A stretch of 18,532 nt of DNA from DUOH01 sp036562625 (GTDB taxonomy: Bacteria; Bacillota; UBA4882; UBA10575): the NCBI GenBank assembly GCA_036562625.1, contig DATCJV010000160.1:1-18532 (forward strand), read 5' to 3'. This document shows positions 7,492-14,961 of the stretch, in pieces (the first letter of the stretch is position 1; every line of letters begins with the position of its first letter). The notes under the pieces were generated by a model. That model did not search any database and had not been told where the DNA came from. It saw only the letters and a program-made list of their open reading frames with translations. Made by a program: the position numbers and the translations under genes.

Positions 7492-7546
7492 AATGAGATG
7501 TGAGAAAACAAAGGCTACTTAAGGCTCTTCCTTCTCACACCTCATT
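7492..7546 (-). other. long hairpin between rplS and lepB
   Basis: AATGAGGTGTGAGAA (7546-7532) pairs over all 15 positions, with one G-U, with TTCTCACATCTCATT (7506-7492) around a 25-base loop. The loop contains the direct repeat AGCCTT. Only four T follow the stem, so it is a poor intrinsic terminator. It could be an attenuator or an RNase III-type processing site setting the ratio of rplS to lepB message. The rest of this 200-base gap shows only a small palindrome, AAACCGGTTT (7650-7659), just after rplS. Confidence 0.55.
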
Positions 7547-7668
7547 ATGAACCACCTTGTCCCAGCCCAAACTCGGAACCAAATCACTCTTCTTCTAAGT
7601 TAAGCAAGGAACAAGCAAAACCTGGTGTCTGGATCCCGGACTAATCTTAAAACCGGTTTATCAAAAAA

Positions 7669-8007
7669 TCACCTTTCGGCAATACGTGCAGCTTTACCGG
7701 AACGTTTCCGGAGATAGAAGAGTTTTGCCCGTCGCACACGCCCTCTGCGTACCACCTCGATCTTGGCGATCATCGGCGAGTGTAAGGGAAAGATCCTTTC
7801 CACCCCAATTCCACCGGAGATCTTACGCACAGTAAAGGTTTCTTTTAGCCCGCCATTAGCCCGGGCAATCACTACTCCCTCAAATACCTGAATGCGCTCT
7901 CTTTCACCCTCAACTACCTTCAAATGCACACGTACGGTATCACCGGGACCGAAGTGAGGCAAATCTTTCTTTATTTGCTCTTGCTCAATCAGGTCAATCA
8001 AGTTCAT
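7669..8007 (-). CDS. rplS: 50S ribosomal protein L19
   Basis: 112 residues, the usual size of L19, a large-subunit protein located at the interface with the 30S subunit. It matches the family throughout: MNLIDLIEQEQIKKDLPHF at the start, the central FGPGDTVRVHLKVVEG and VFEGVVIARANGG, and the basic block VRRGRVRRAKLFYLRKRSGK near the end. The ATG at 8007 follows a strong Shine-Dalgarno AGGAGGGAAC. It lies 64 bases after trmD in the conserved rpsP-khpA-rimM-trmD-rplS order. Confidence 0.97.
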   Translation of the reverse strand: MNLIDLIEQEQIKKDLPHFGPGDTVRVHLKVVEGERERIQVFEGVVIARANGGLKETFTVRKISGGIGVERIFPLHSPMIAKIEVVRRGRVRRAKLFYLRKRSGKAARIAER

Positions 8008-8071
8008 TATTGTTCCCTCCTTCCAATGAGCCCAATGGCTCCTGAATTAAAATTCCGAAAAAAGCAGTGTA

Positions 8072-8848
8072 TTATTTAATTTTCTCGTCCATTTCGGGGT
8101 AATGGATTCCATGCTTACGTAGAAACGCCAGATCTTCAGGGGATAATTCCGCCTTACGCAGTAAATCCGGGCGCCTCTGTGCTGTGCGTAATAATGATTG
8201 CTCCCGGCGCCAGGCCTTGATCCGGGCATGGTGACCGGAGAGTAACACTTCAGGAACAGCCATTCCCCGGTAAACAGGTGGTTTTGTATACTGTGGGTAA
8301 TCAAGCAAACCATGGGCAAACGAATCATTCTCAACGGCTTCTGCAGCGCCCAAAACCCCGGGAAGGAGACGGACGATGGCATCCACCATGACCATGGTAG
8401 GCAATTCTCCCCCGGTCAGGACGAAATCTCCGATGGAGTACTCTTTATGAGCTAAGGCGCGAATTCTTTCATCAAAACCTTCGTAATGTCCGCAGATGAA
8501 AACCAACTGTTTTTTCCGGCTTAAGTCCACCGCTGTCTCCTGACGGAAGACCTCTCCCTGGGGAGTTGTGAGGATAATGCATGCTTCCTCTGTCCCTTGG
8601 TCATTGGAGTCTCTCCGCTGTCCAGTCAAATCCTCGACGGCCAGGTAGAGAGGTTCCGGTTTGAGCACCATCCCCGGCCCGCCGCCGTAGGGCGTGTCAT
8701 CTACTGTTCGATGCCGATCAAAGGCATAATCCCTGAAATTAATAATCTCAATCCGGACCAATCCTTTTTCTACTGCGCGCTTAATTATGCTGCTGGAAAA
8801 AGGGCCGGCGAACATCTCCGGGAAGAGGGTCAGAATCTGAATCAGCAA
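8072..8848 (-). CDS. trmD: tRNA (guanine-N1)-methyltransferase, m1G37
   Basis: 258 residues. TrmD uses S-adenosylmethionine to methylate G37 next to the anticodon of tRNAs reading CNN codons, preventing +1 frameshifts. It is a SPOUT enzyme with a trefoil-knot SAM site. Visible blocks are DDTPYGGGPGMVLKPEPL (51-68), FICGHYEGFDERI (117-129), YSIGDFVLTGGELP (137-150) and the conserved acidic residue Asp156 in MVDAIVRLLPGVLG. The start codon is TTG at 8848, one base after the rimM stop. The purine-rich GGGGTGG at the end of rimM serves as ribosome-binding site, so translation is probably coupled. Confidence 0.97.
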   Translation of the reverse strand: MLIQILTLFPEMFAGPFSSSIIKRAVEKGLVRIEIINFRDYAFDRHRTVDDTPYGGGPGMVLKPEPLYLAVEDLTGQRRDSNDQGTEEACIILTTPQGEVFRQETAVDLSRKKQLVFICGHYEGFDERIRALAHKEYSIGDFVLTGGELPTMVMVDAIVRLLPGVLGAAEAVENDSFAHGLLDYPQYTKPPVYRGMAVPEVLLSGHHARIKAWRREQSLLRTAQRRPDLLRKAELSPEDLAFLRKHGIHYPEMDEKIK

Positions 8849-8849
8849 C

Positions 8850-9395
8850 CTATTCCACCCCTTCCACCAATCCGGCGGGTAATTTTACTGTCATTCTGCC
8901 TGTAGCAAGATCCACCGATAGAACCACAGATTTGAGGGCTGGAAGCAGGATTTCACCATGAGGGCCTCCGCGCAACAGATAGACATCATTTGCTCCCGTG
9001 GGGATGATTTCCCTCACCGTGCCAAGGTATTCTTGGGACTCTCCGTAAACTCGCACGCCCACAAGCTCATCAAGGTAGTAACTGCCCTCCGGTAAGGGCG
9101 GCCTTTCTTCTTTGGGAATCCACAAAAATAACCCTCTTAGCTGCTCTGCCTGATCAACGGTCCGGATTTCGTAAAACTTGATGAGGACAAATTGCCGAAA
9201 AAACCGAACATGTTCAATGGTGAGTTCGATTTGTTCCCGTTCCGAACAGGCAAAAACCCTTTTCAGTTCATGCCAGCGCCCATCATAGGCGGTCAGGGGG
9301 GCAACCTTGACCTCTCCCTTAGTTCCTCGAGTGGTTAGCACTTCACCTACGGCACTCAGCCCTGCCGGCGGGTTCTGCCAAGGAGTGGGAATCAC
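8850..9395 (-). CDS. rimM: ribosome maturation factor RimM
   Basis: 181 residues. RimM helps assemble the head of the 30S subunit and binds S19. The N-terminal RimM domain (about 14-95) includes VGEVLTTRGTKGEVKVAPLT. The C-terminal PRC-barrel domain (about 105-175) includes SYYLDELVGVRVYGE and the closing DVYLLRGGPHGEILLPALK stretch. The start is GTG at 9395, which overlaps the khpA stop in the sequence GTGA, a four-base overlap. trmD begins one base after the stop. This is the normal position of rimM between the KH-domain gene and trmD. Confidence 0.95.
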   Translation of the reverse strand: MIPTPWQNPPAGLSAVGEVLTTRGTKGEVKVAPLTAYDGRWHELKRVFACSEREQIELTIEHVRFFRQFVLIKFYEIRTVDQAEQLRGLFLWIPKEERPPLPEGSYYLDELVGVRVYGESQEYLGTVREIIPTGANDVYLLRGGPHGEILLPALKSVVLSVDLATGRMTVKLPAGLVEGVE

Positions 9396-9622
9396 TCTTC
9401 AGCCAACTCCACAGCGACCTTTTTGTCAGAGGGCGCGCAGGCGCGAACTAAGGTTCTAATGGCTTTGATGATTCTTCCCTGCCTGCCGATGATCTTGCCA
9501 ATTTCATCCGGGGCTACGGTAATCTCAAATAAAATGGAGTTAGCAGTCTCGGTTTTATCCACACGCACTGCTTCGGTCTGATCAACCAGGGACTTGACGA
9601 GTAACTCCACTAATTCCTGCAC
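9392..9622 (-). CDS. khpA: KH-domain RNA-binding protein KhpA
   Basis: 76 residues, the whole protein being one type-II KH domain. The signature loop GRQG at 46-49 sits within EIGKIIGRQGRIIKAIRTLV. KhpA (YlqC) of Bacillota partners KhpB and binds RNA; it is linked to cell division and elongation and to small-RNA regulation in streptococci. The ATG at 9622 lies 15 bases after rpsP, with the Shine-Dalgarno GGAGTGATCC upstream, and the stop overlaps the rimM GTG. Position and sequence both support the call. Confidence 0.93.
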   Translation of the reverse strand: MQELVELLVKSLVDQTEAVRVDKTETANSILFEITVAPDEIGKIIGRQGRIIKAIRTLVRACAPSDKKVAVELAEE

Positions 9623-9637
9623 GGTGGATCACTCCTT

Positions 9638-9904
9638 TCATTCCCCAGCCGCTTTTTCTCCAGGAAGAACACCGGCCTTTTTGAATAACCTCTTTACCGG
9701 CTCGGAAGGTTGAGCGCCCTTTGCTAACCAGTCTAAGGCCTTTTCTTTATCAACCTTAAGTTCAACAGGATTGGCAACCGGGTTATAATGACCAAGAATT
9801 TCAATGAACCTTCCATCTCTGGGAGATCTGGAATCCGCTACGACAAAACGGTAAAACGGACGTTTTTTTGCACCCATTCTGGTTAATCTAATGCGAACTG
9901 CCAT
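9638..9904 (-). CDS. rpsP: 30S ribosomal protein S16
   Basis: 88 residues, normal for S16, which binds 16S rRNA early in 30S assembly. The family start MAVRIRLTRMGAKKRPFYR and the following VADSRSPRDGRFIEILGHYNP are clear. The ATG at 9904 is preceded by a very strong Shine-Dalgarno TAAGGAGGTGA (9924-9914), nine bases away. It lies 191 bases after ffh, an unusually structured gap (see the palindrome at 9972-10013), and starts the tight ribosomal-protein sub-cluster. Confidence 0.97.
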   Translation of the reverse strand: MAVRIRLTRMGAKKRPFYRFVVADSRSPRDGRFIEILGHYNPVANPVELKVDKEKALDWLAKGAQPSEPVKRLFKKAGVLPGEKAAGE

Positions 9905-9928
9905 CCTTATTCTTCACCTCCTTATGCG

Positions 9929-9950
9929 GTGTGTCCATTGTAATACACAC
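9929..9950 (-). other. small hairpin just upstream of the rpsP ribosome-binding site
   Basis: GTGTGT (9950-9945 on the minus strand) and ACACAC (9934-9929) can pair around a ten-base loop, ending five bases before the Shine-Dalgarno of rpsP. It could influence translation start of the S16 message but is weak and may be chance. Confidence 0.3.
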
Positions 9951-9971
9951 ATTAATAAATGGTAGCCACCG

Positions 9972-10013
9972 GTTAATTCTGCCAAATTATGCGCTTAGTT
10001 TGGCAGAATTAAC
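9972..10013. repeat. 15-bp perfect inverted repeat in the ffh-rpsP gap
   Basis: GTTAATTCTGCCAAA (9972-9986) is the exact reverse complement of TTTGGCAGAATTAAC (9999-10013), with a 12-base centre TTATGCGCTTAG. No run of T follows on either strand, so it is not a standard terminator. It may be an operator for a dimeric regulator, an RNA processing hairpin, or a remnant of a small transposable repeat. It lies between ffh and rpsP, where the message might be cut or regulated. Confidence 0.6.
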
Positions 10014-10041
10014 TGTTGGCCCCAAAGATTAAACACCTCTG

Positions 10042-10068
10042 CCAAGAAAACAACCCCTCCGTCAGGGG
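10042..10068 (-). terminator. weak terminator or attenuator after ffh
   Basis: Beginning 27 bases after the ffh stop, CCCCT and AGGGG pair around a five-base loop, followed by TTGTTTTCTTGG. The stem is short and the T tract interrupted, so termination is probably partial. It would lower read-through from ffh into rpsP. Confidence 0.4.
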
Positions 10069-10095
10069 CGGAACTTTATAATGAGCGGGAAAGCC

Positions 10096-11421
10096 TTAGA
10101 ACGGAAACCGTGGTTTGAAGCCACTCTTTCCCAGATTGGTAAGTTGCCTCATCATCTTTTTACTCTGTTCAAACTGATTCAGAAGCCGATTTACCTCCTG
10201 AACGCTGACGCCTGAGCCTCGGGCGATCCGCCGGCGCCGGCTGGCGTTGATGATCTGCGGTTCTCTGCGCTCTTGCGGCGTCATCGATTGAATAATGGCC
10301 TCAATGTGTTTCATCTCTTTTTCATCAATTTGTATTCCTTTAAGTTGTTGGGGCTTAATCCCGGGTAACATCGACAACAGCTGGTCAAGAGGACCCAGTT
10401 TCTTCATTTGCCGCAGCTGACCGAGGAAATCTTCCAAGGTAAACTGGTCTTTTTGAATCCTCTTCATCATCTCCAAGGCCTGATCCTCTTTGATTGAAGA
10501 CTCTACCTTCTCAATGAAGGAGAGGATATCCCCCATCCCCAGGATCCTGGAGGCCAACCGTTCAGGATGAAAGACCTCAATATTCTCCATTTTTTCGCCA
10601 ACGCCAACGAATTTAATGGGCTGGCCGGTGGCTTCTCTAATGGAAAGAGCGGCGCCGCCCCGTGTATCGCTGTCCAGTTTGGTCAGGATCAAGCCGGTCA
10701 AGGCCAATTGCTCGTGAAAGCTCTGCGCCACATTGACCGCATCCTGTCCGGTCATGGCGTCCACTACCAATAAGATTTCATCGGGGTTCACCGCCCGCCG
10801 GATCTCTTCCAACTCACCCATGAGCTCTTCATTGATATGCAGACGCCCGGCGGTATCAATCAACACATAATCCCGATTGGTCTCTCTCGCCCTGGCAACT
10901 GCTCCGACGGCGATTTCCACCGGATTCTTTCCTTCCGCGCTATAAACCGGAAGCCCTGTCTTTTCTCCCAAGATCTGCAATTGACGAACAGCGGCCGGAC
11001 GATAGATATCCGCCGCTACCAATAAGGGACGACGACCTTCTTTTTTCAGCAGGCCGCCTAATTTCCCAACCGTACTGGTTTTTCCGGCGCCTTGTAAGCC
11101 CACGATTAAAACCACAGTAGGAGGTTGTGCGGAAACGGCCAGTTTTTCTGATTTTTCCCCCATCAACCTGGTGAGTTCTTCATGTACAATCTTCACTACC
11201 ATTTGTCCGGGGGTCAGGCTTTTAATCACATCCTGCCCGATTGCCCGTTCCTTCACCCGGTTGATGAAGGTGCGGACCACCTTAAAATTAACATCCGCTT
11301 CCAGCAAGGCCAGTTTTACTTCACGCAAAGCTTCATCCACGTCTTTTTCCGTTAGTCTCCCCTTACCGCGCAACCGGCGCAGGGTATCCTGTAACCTCTC
11401 AGACAGGTTGGAAAAGAGCAT
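10096..11421 (-). CDS. ffh: signal recognition particle protein SRP54 (Ffh)
   Basis: 441 residues from the chosen start. Ffh with 4.5S RNA binds signal sequences on nascent membrane and secreted proteins and hands them to FtsY. The N-terminal helical bundle is followed by the GTPase domain with GLQGAGKTS at 108-116, DTAGRLHINEEL, and LTKLDSDTRGGAAL. The C-terminal M domain is rich in methionine (QLLSMLPGI, ASRRRRIARGSG, KKMMRQL) and binds RNA and signal peptide. The longest frame starts with a TTG at 11451, but GGAGGT at 11435-11430 points to the ATG at 11421, giving the normal N terminus MLFSNLSERLQDTL. It lies 120 bases after ylxM, whose product is a known partner of Ffh. Confidence 0.97.
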   Translation of the reverse strand: MLFSNLSERLQDTLRRLRGKGRLTEKDVDEALREVKLALLEADVNFKVVRTFINRVKERAIGQDVIKSLTPGQMVVKIVHEELTRLMGEKSEKLAVSAQPPTVVLIVGLQGAGKTSTVGKLGGLLKKEGRRPLLVAADIYRPAAVRQLQILGEKTGLPVYSAEGKNPVEIAVGAVARARETNRDYVLIDTAGRLHINEELMGELEEIRRAVNPDEILLVVDAMTGQDAVNVAQSFHEQLALTGLILTKLDSDTRGGAALSIREATGQPIKFVGVGEKMENIEVFHPERLASRILGMGDILSFIEKVESSIKEDQALEMMKRIQKDQFTLEDFLGQLRQMKKLGPLDQLLSMLPGIKPQQLKGIQIDEKEMKHIEAIIQSMTPQERREPQIINASRRRRIARGSGVSVQEVNRLLNQFEQSKKMMRQLTNLGKSGFKPRFPF

Positions 11422-11541
11422 CAAACAAACCTCCATTAGAACTTTGATCAACGCCTACAAGAACGTCTAAACAACACTACGCACTGGTTTACCTGTAGAA
11501 AAAACCCAGACCTTTACTATTCCGGCCAAACAATATTTTTC

Positions 11542-11907
11542 TTAAATGCTCAAGAACATCTCCAACTCTTTTAGATTCTCGGTAAACTCCCTATATTGTT
11601 CGGTCGTGCGCTGTTGCTCGGGAATGGTCTCCGCCAATTTAGTGAAGGAGTTCAGCACGGCCTGCAAAAGGTTTTGTCCCTGCAAGAAGCGGTTTAATAA
11701 TAACAATTTCTCCTCCCAGTTCTCCAAGAGCTTCTCCGTGCGTTGCAGCAGATCATATACAGCCTGTCTGGTTGTGCCTTCTTCCTCCGCGATCTCCGCC
11801 AGTGATAAATTATGCATATAATACAGACTGAATACCCTCTTCTGTTTGGCGGTGAGCAGTTCTCCGTAAAAGTCGAATAATAGGCCCATCCGGACTAAAT
11901 GTTCCAT
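11542..11907 (-). CDS. ylxM: YlxM/p13-like helix-turn-helix protein, SRP accessory
   Basis: 121 residues from the chosen start; the family is about 105-120. It resembles a sigma-70 region 4 helix-turn-helix: LLTAKQKRVFSLYYMHNLSLAEIAEEEGTTRQAVYD, with the recognition helix around TTRQAVYDLLQRTEKLL. YlxM proteins in Bacillota are encoded ahead of ffh and, in Streptococcus, stimulate SRP GTPase activity. The C-terminal part beyond about residue 75 is charged and probably helical. The longest frame would start at 11955, but the predicted transcription start from the promoter at 11961-11989 falls at about that base. The ATG at 11907 has the Shine-Dalgarno GGGAGG upstream and gives the usual MEHLVRMGLLFDFYGELL. 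It is the first gene of the operon. Confidence 0.93.
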   Translation of the reverse strand: MEHLVRMGLLFDFYGELLTAKQKRVFSLYYMHNLSLAEIAEEEGTTRQAVYDLLQRTEKLLENWEEKLLLLNRFLQGQNLLQAVLNSFTKLAETIPEQQRTTEQYREFTENLKELEMFLSI

Positions 11908-11960
11908 ACGGCAGGCCTCCCTTACTGACAAGGAAAAATACTTTACAGCACGCATATTTT

Positions 11961-11989
11961 AGTATAATCAGATCGCAATAAAAAGTCAA
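11961..11989 (-). promoter_or_regulatory. sigma-A promoter of the ylxM-ffh operon
   Basis: -35 TTGACT (11989-11984), a 17-base spacer and -10 TATACT (11966-11961), almost the full consensus, with an A/T-rich tract just upstream of the -35. Transcription should begin near 11955, giving a leader of about 48 bases to the ylxM ATG. Confidence 0.85.
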
Positions 11990-12068
11990 GTTTTTTTTGA
12001 ATCCCTCACACCGGACTAATACAATGTCGGCCTTCTCTCATGAACAGGTATTTTCCTCACTGGTACCA

Positions 12069-12104
12069 GGGAAGGATAACCGATCCCTTAGATCTCTCCT
12101 TCCC
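12069..12104. repeat. inverted repeat between valS and the ylxM promoter
   Basis: GGGAAGG (12069-12075) and CCTTCCC (12098-12104) are exact reverse complements with a 22-base centre containing two GATC sites. It lies between the valS terminator and the ylxM promoter. No function is evident; the remainder of this 305-base gap holds only the terminator and promoter listed separately. Confidence 0.3.
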
Positions 12105-12132
12105 CCATTGGAGGAAGATCAAAACCGGCGTA

Positions 12133-12166
12133 GAAAAAAGTGCGCACCGGTACAGAGTCGGTGCGC
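12133..12166 (-). terminator. rho-independent terminator after valS
   Basis: GCGCACCG (12166-12159) pairs with CGGTGCGC (12149-12142) around a nine-base loop, followed by AC and a run of six T. It sits 47 bases after the valS stop and ends that transcription unit. Confidence 0.85.
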
Positions 12167-12212
12167 GAGGCAGAGTCAAGCGCCTGCCAACGCCATATTC
12201 CTGGCGAGGCAA

Positions 12213-14882
12213 CTACAGCAAATCCTCCAGTCTGGCTTTGATCTTCTCATAATTGGTCTCCACTTCAGCCAATTTGGCCCGTTCCTTTTCCACCACCGCC
12301 GCCGGGGCTTTCGTCACAAACTGCTTATTTTCGAGTTTTTCGGTCAGCCGTTTCCGTTCTGCGGCCAAACCGGCCAATTCCTTCTCTAACCTTTGTTTCT
12401 CCAGATCCAGATCTACCAGTCCGGCGAGGGGAAGAAAGATCTCGACTCCGCTGACTACTGCGGTCATGGCTTTATCAGGCTTTTCACTCTTCTCCGGTTG
12501 CAGTACGCTCTTATTCAGGCCGGCCAGATTCTCCAGATAGACTAAGTTTTCCCTGATTATCCGGGTTTTTTCTTCCGTAGCCAAAAAGATGGCTTCCACT
12601 TTTCGCCCTGGATCCACCCCGACCTCGGCGCGGATGTTCCGGATGGCTTTAACGATCCCCATTAACATGTTCATTTCTTCCTCGGCGGATTCGTCCTGCC
12701 AAGCGGAGTCGGCCTGCGGCCAAGGCATCAGCATCAAGGTCTCTCCCTCATGCGGCAGGGTTTGCCAGATCTCCTCGGTAATAAATGGCATATACGGGTG
12801 GAGCAACTGCAAAATCCGCCTGAAGGTATGCACCAACACTTCTTGGGTAAGCCGGCGCACACGCCCCTCAGCCTTGAGGTTGGTCTTGGCCAGCTCAATA
12901 TACCAGTCACAAAACTCGCTCCAGATAAAATCGTATAAGAGATTGGCGGCGCCGCCTAGGTCATACCGGTGAATCATCTCCTCAATCTCTGTAGTGAGCT
13001 TCTGCAGACGAGAAAGGATATATCGTTCGGGAAGAGGCAGATTGGCTCTTTCCCGTTTTAGTTCTGCAGAAGACGCTTCTTCAGAGTAATCCGGCGCCTC
13101 ATAATCCTCCAGGTTCATCAAGATGAAGCGGGCGGCATTCCAAATTTTATTGGCAAAATTACGTACTCCCTCAATCCTTTCCATCTGAAAACGCTGGTCT
13201 TGACCGAGGGTGGTTCCTGTGGCCAAAGTAAACCGGAGAGTGTCAGTACCGTACTTCTCAATCACTTCCAGAGGATCGATATTCGTCTCCGGCCGTGACT
13301 TGCTCATCTTCTTTCCGTATTTATCCAAGACCAAACCATGAATGAGCACTTCTCTGAAAGGTGGCTCCTGCATAAATTCCAAACCCATAAAGATCATTCT
13401 AGCCACCCAGAAGAAGATGATATCCCTGGCGGTAACCAAAACAGAAGTAGGATAGTAATGTTTTAATTCCGGAGTCTGCTCCGGCCAGCCCAAGGTGGAA
13501 AAGGGCCACAGCGCTGAGGAAAACCAGGTGTCCAAGACATCCGGGTCTTGCTCCAGCTCCTTACTACCGCACTCCGGACAAACATCCGGTTCAGTAACAG
13601 CCGCGAGCTCACCGCCGCAAGCTTGGCAATACCAAACAGGAATCCGGTGCCCCCACCATAATTGCCGGGATATACACCAGTCCCTAATATTCTCCAACCA
13701 ATTCAAATAGATCTTGGTAAAACGCTCCGGCACAAAACGGATCGCTCCGTCTTTCACTACTTTGATCGCTGGGGCGGCCAAGGGTTGCATCCGGACAAAC
13801 CATTGCTTGGAGATTAAAGGCTCGATTATTGTATCGCATCGGTAACAGACGCCGACCGCATGGTGATGAACCTCCTCTCCCACCAAATATCCGCCGGTTT
13901 TCAGATCTGCCAGGATCTTCTCTCTGCACTCATATCTGTCCAGTCCGGCGTATGCTCCGGCCTCCTCCGTCATCTTCGCGTCAAAACCGATGACGGTAAT
14001 CTGCGGCAAATTATGGCGCAGGCCTACCTCAAAGTCGTTAATGTCATGGGCCGGGGTAACCTTGACAGCGCCTGTTCCGAACTGCCGGTCTACCATTTCA
14101 TCAGCAACAATCGGGATCTCTCTGTTCATCAAGGGCAGGATGACCTTCTTCCCAACCAGATCTTTATATCGCTCATCATCAGGATGTACGGCCACGGCCG
14201 TATCACCCAGCATCGTCTCCGGACGGGTAGTGGCCACTTGCACATATCCGCCGCCGTCGGCCAACGGGTAGCGTATATGCCAGAGGCGTCCTTCCCGCTC
14301 TTCATGCTCCACCTCTATATCTGAGATGGTGGTGGCGCACTTCGGACACCAGTTAATCAGGTAACTGCCGCGATAAATCAAGCCTTTCTTGTAAAGGCGG
14401 ACAAAGACCTCCCGCACCGCTCTGGAACAACCTTCGTCCATGGTGAATCTTTCCCGGTCCCAATCACAGGAAGCGCCAAGTTTTTTTAGTTGTTTGATGA
14501 TGGCGTCGCCATATTCTTCCTTCCACGCCCATACTCTCTCCAAGAACTCCTCACGACTTAGATCATGCCTGGAGAGGCCCTGCTTGGCCAATTCTTCCTC
14601 CACTCGCACCTGGGTGGCGATACCGGCGTGATCCGTCCCCGGAACCCATAAGGTATCATCACCCTTCATCCGGTGATAACGGACTAAAATATCCTGCAGG
14701 GTATTGTTTAACGCATGGCCCAGATGAAGTCTTCCGGTGACATTGGGCGGAGGAATGACTATGCAATACGGCTGTTTTTCTTGATCGACCTTAGCCCGGA
14801 AATACATATGCTTCATCCAATAAGCATACCATTTCTCCTCAACTGCTTGCGGGTTGTATACCTTTGATAATTGTTGACCCAT
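12213..14882 (-). CDS. valS: valyl-tRNA synthetase
   Basis: 890 residues from the chosen start, standard for bacterial ValRS. It charges tRNA-Val with valine and edits mischarged threonine. Class I landmarks are PPPNVTGRLHLGHALNNT, with HLGH at 53-56, and KMSKS at 525-529. The CP1 editing domain lies between, with TTRPETMLGDTAVAVHPDD and a GTGAVKVTPAHD block. Four cysteines in CQACGGEL and CPECGS, before the LDTWFSSALWPFS block, form a probable zinc site. The last roughly 70 residues are charged and heptad-like, the usual C-terminal coiled coil. The longest frame begins inside the leader at 14972, but GGAGGT is correctly placed for the ATG at 14882 (MGQQLSKVYNPQ). Expression is controlled by the T-box leader upstream. 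Confidence 0.98.
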   Translation of the reverse strand: MGQQLSKVYNPQAVEEKWYAYWMKHMYFRAKVDQEKQPYCIVIPPPNVTGRLHLGHALNNTLQDILVRYHRMKGDDTLWVPGTDHAGIATQVRVEEELAKQGLSRHDLSREEFLERVWAWKEEYGDAIIKQLKKLGASCDWDRERFTMDEGCSRAVREVFVRLYKKGLIYRGSYLINWCPKCATTISDIEVEHEEREGRLWHIRYPLADGGGYVQVATTRPETMLGDTAVAVHPDDERYKDLVGKKVILPLMNREIPIVADEMVDRQFGTGAVKVTPAHDINDFEVGLRHNLPQITVIGFDAKMTEEAGAYAGLDRYECREKILADLKTGGYLVGEEVHHHAVGVCYRCDTIIEPLISKQWFVRMQPLAAPAIKVVKDGAIRFVPERFTKIYLNWLENIRDWCISRQLWWGHRIPVWYCQACGGELAAVTEPDVCPECGSKELEQDPDVLDTWFSSALWPFSTLGWPEQTPELKHYYPTSVLVTARDIIFFWVARMIFMGLEFMQEPPFREVLIHGLVLDKYGKKMSKSRPETNIDPLEVIEKYGTDTLRFTLATGTTLGQDQRFQMERIEGVRNFANKIWNAARFILMNLEDYEAPDYSEEASSAELKRERANLPLPERYILSRLQKLTTEIEEMIHRYDLGGAANLLYDFIWSEFCDWYIELAKTNLKAEGRVRRLTQEVLVHTFRRILQLLHPYMPFITEEIWQTLPHEGETLMLMPWPQADSAWQDESAEEEMNMLMGIVKAIRNIRAEVGVDPGRKVEAIFLATEEKTRIIRENLVYLENLAGLNKSVLQPEKSEKPDKAMTAVVSGVEIFLPLAGLVDLDLEKQRLEKELAGLAAERKRLTEKLENKQFVTKAPAAVVEKERAKLAEVETNYEKIKARLEDLL

Positions 14883-14923
14883 AATCCTACCTCCTGTTTG
14901 CATAGATCGATAAACTGATTCAT

Positions 14924-14961
14924 AAAAAAAGTCCTTCATCCCTAAAGGACGAAAGACTTTT
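14924..14961 (-). terminator. T-box-controlled terminator before valS
   Basis: AAAAGTCTTTCGTC pairs with GATGAAGGACTTTT over 14 positions (two G-U) around the loop CTTTAGG and ends in a run of seven T. It directly abuts the T-box sequence, so formation of the antiterminator would displace it. It ends 41 bases before the valS ATG. Confidence 0.9.

Noticed and set aside
11908..11955. Start of ylxM at 11955
   Set aside because: The predicted transcription start falls at about 11955, leaving no leader, and the extra 16 residues do not fit the family; a good Shine-Dalgarno precedes the ATG at 11907.
12253..14324. Several plus-strand frames of 60-154 codons opposite valS
   Set aside because: All are covered by the ValRS coding region, which has intact class I motifs along its length; none has independent support.
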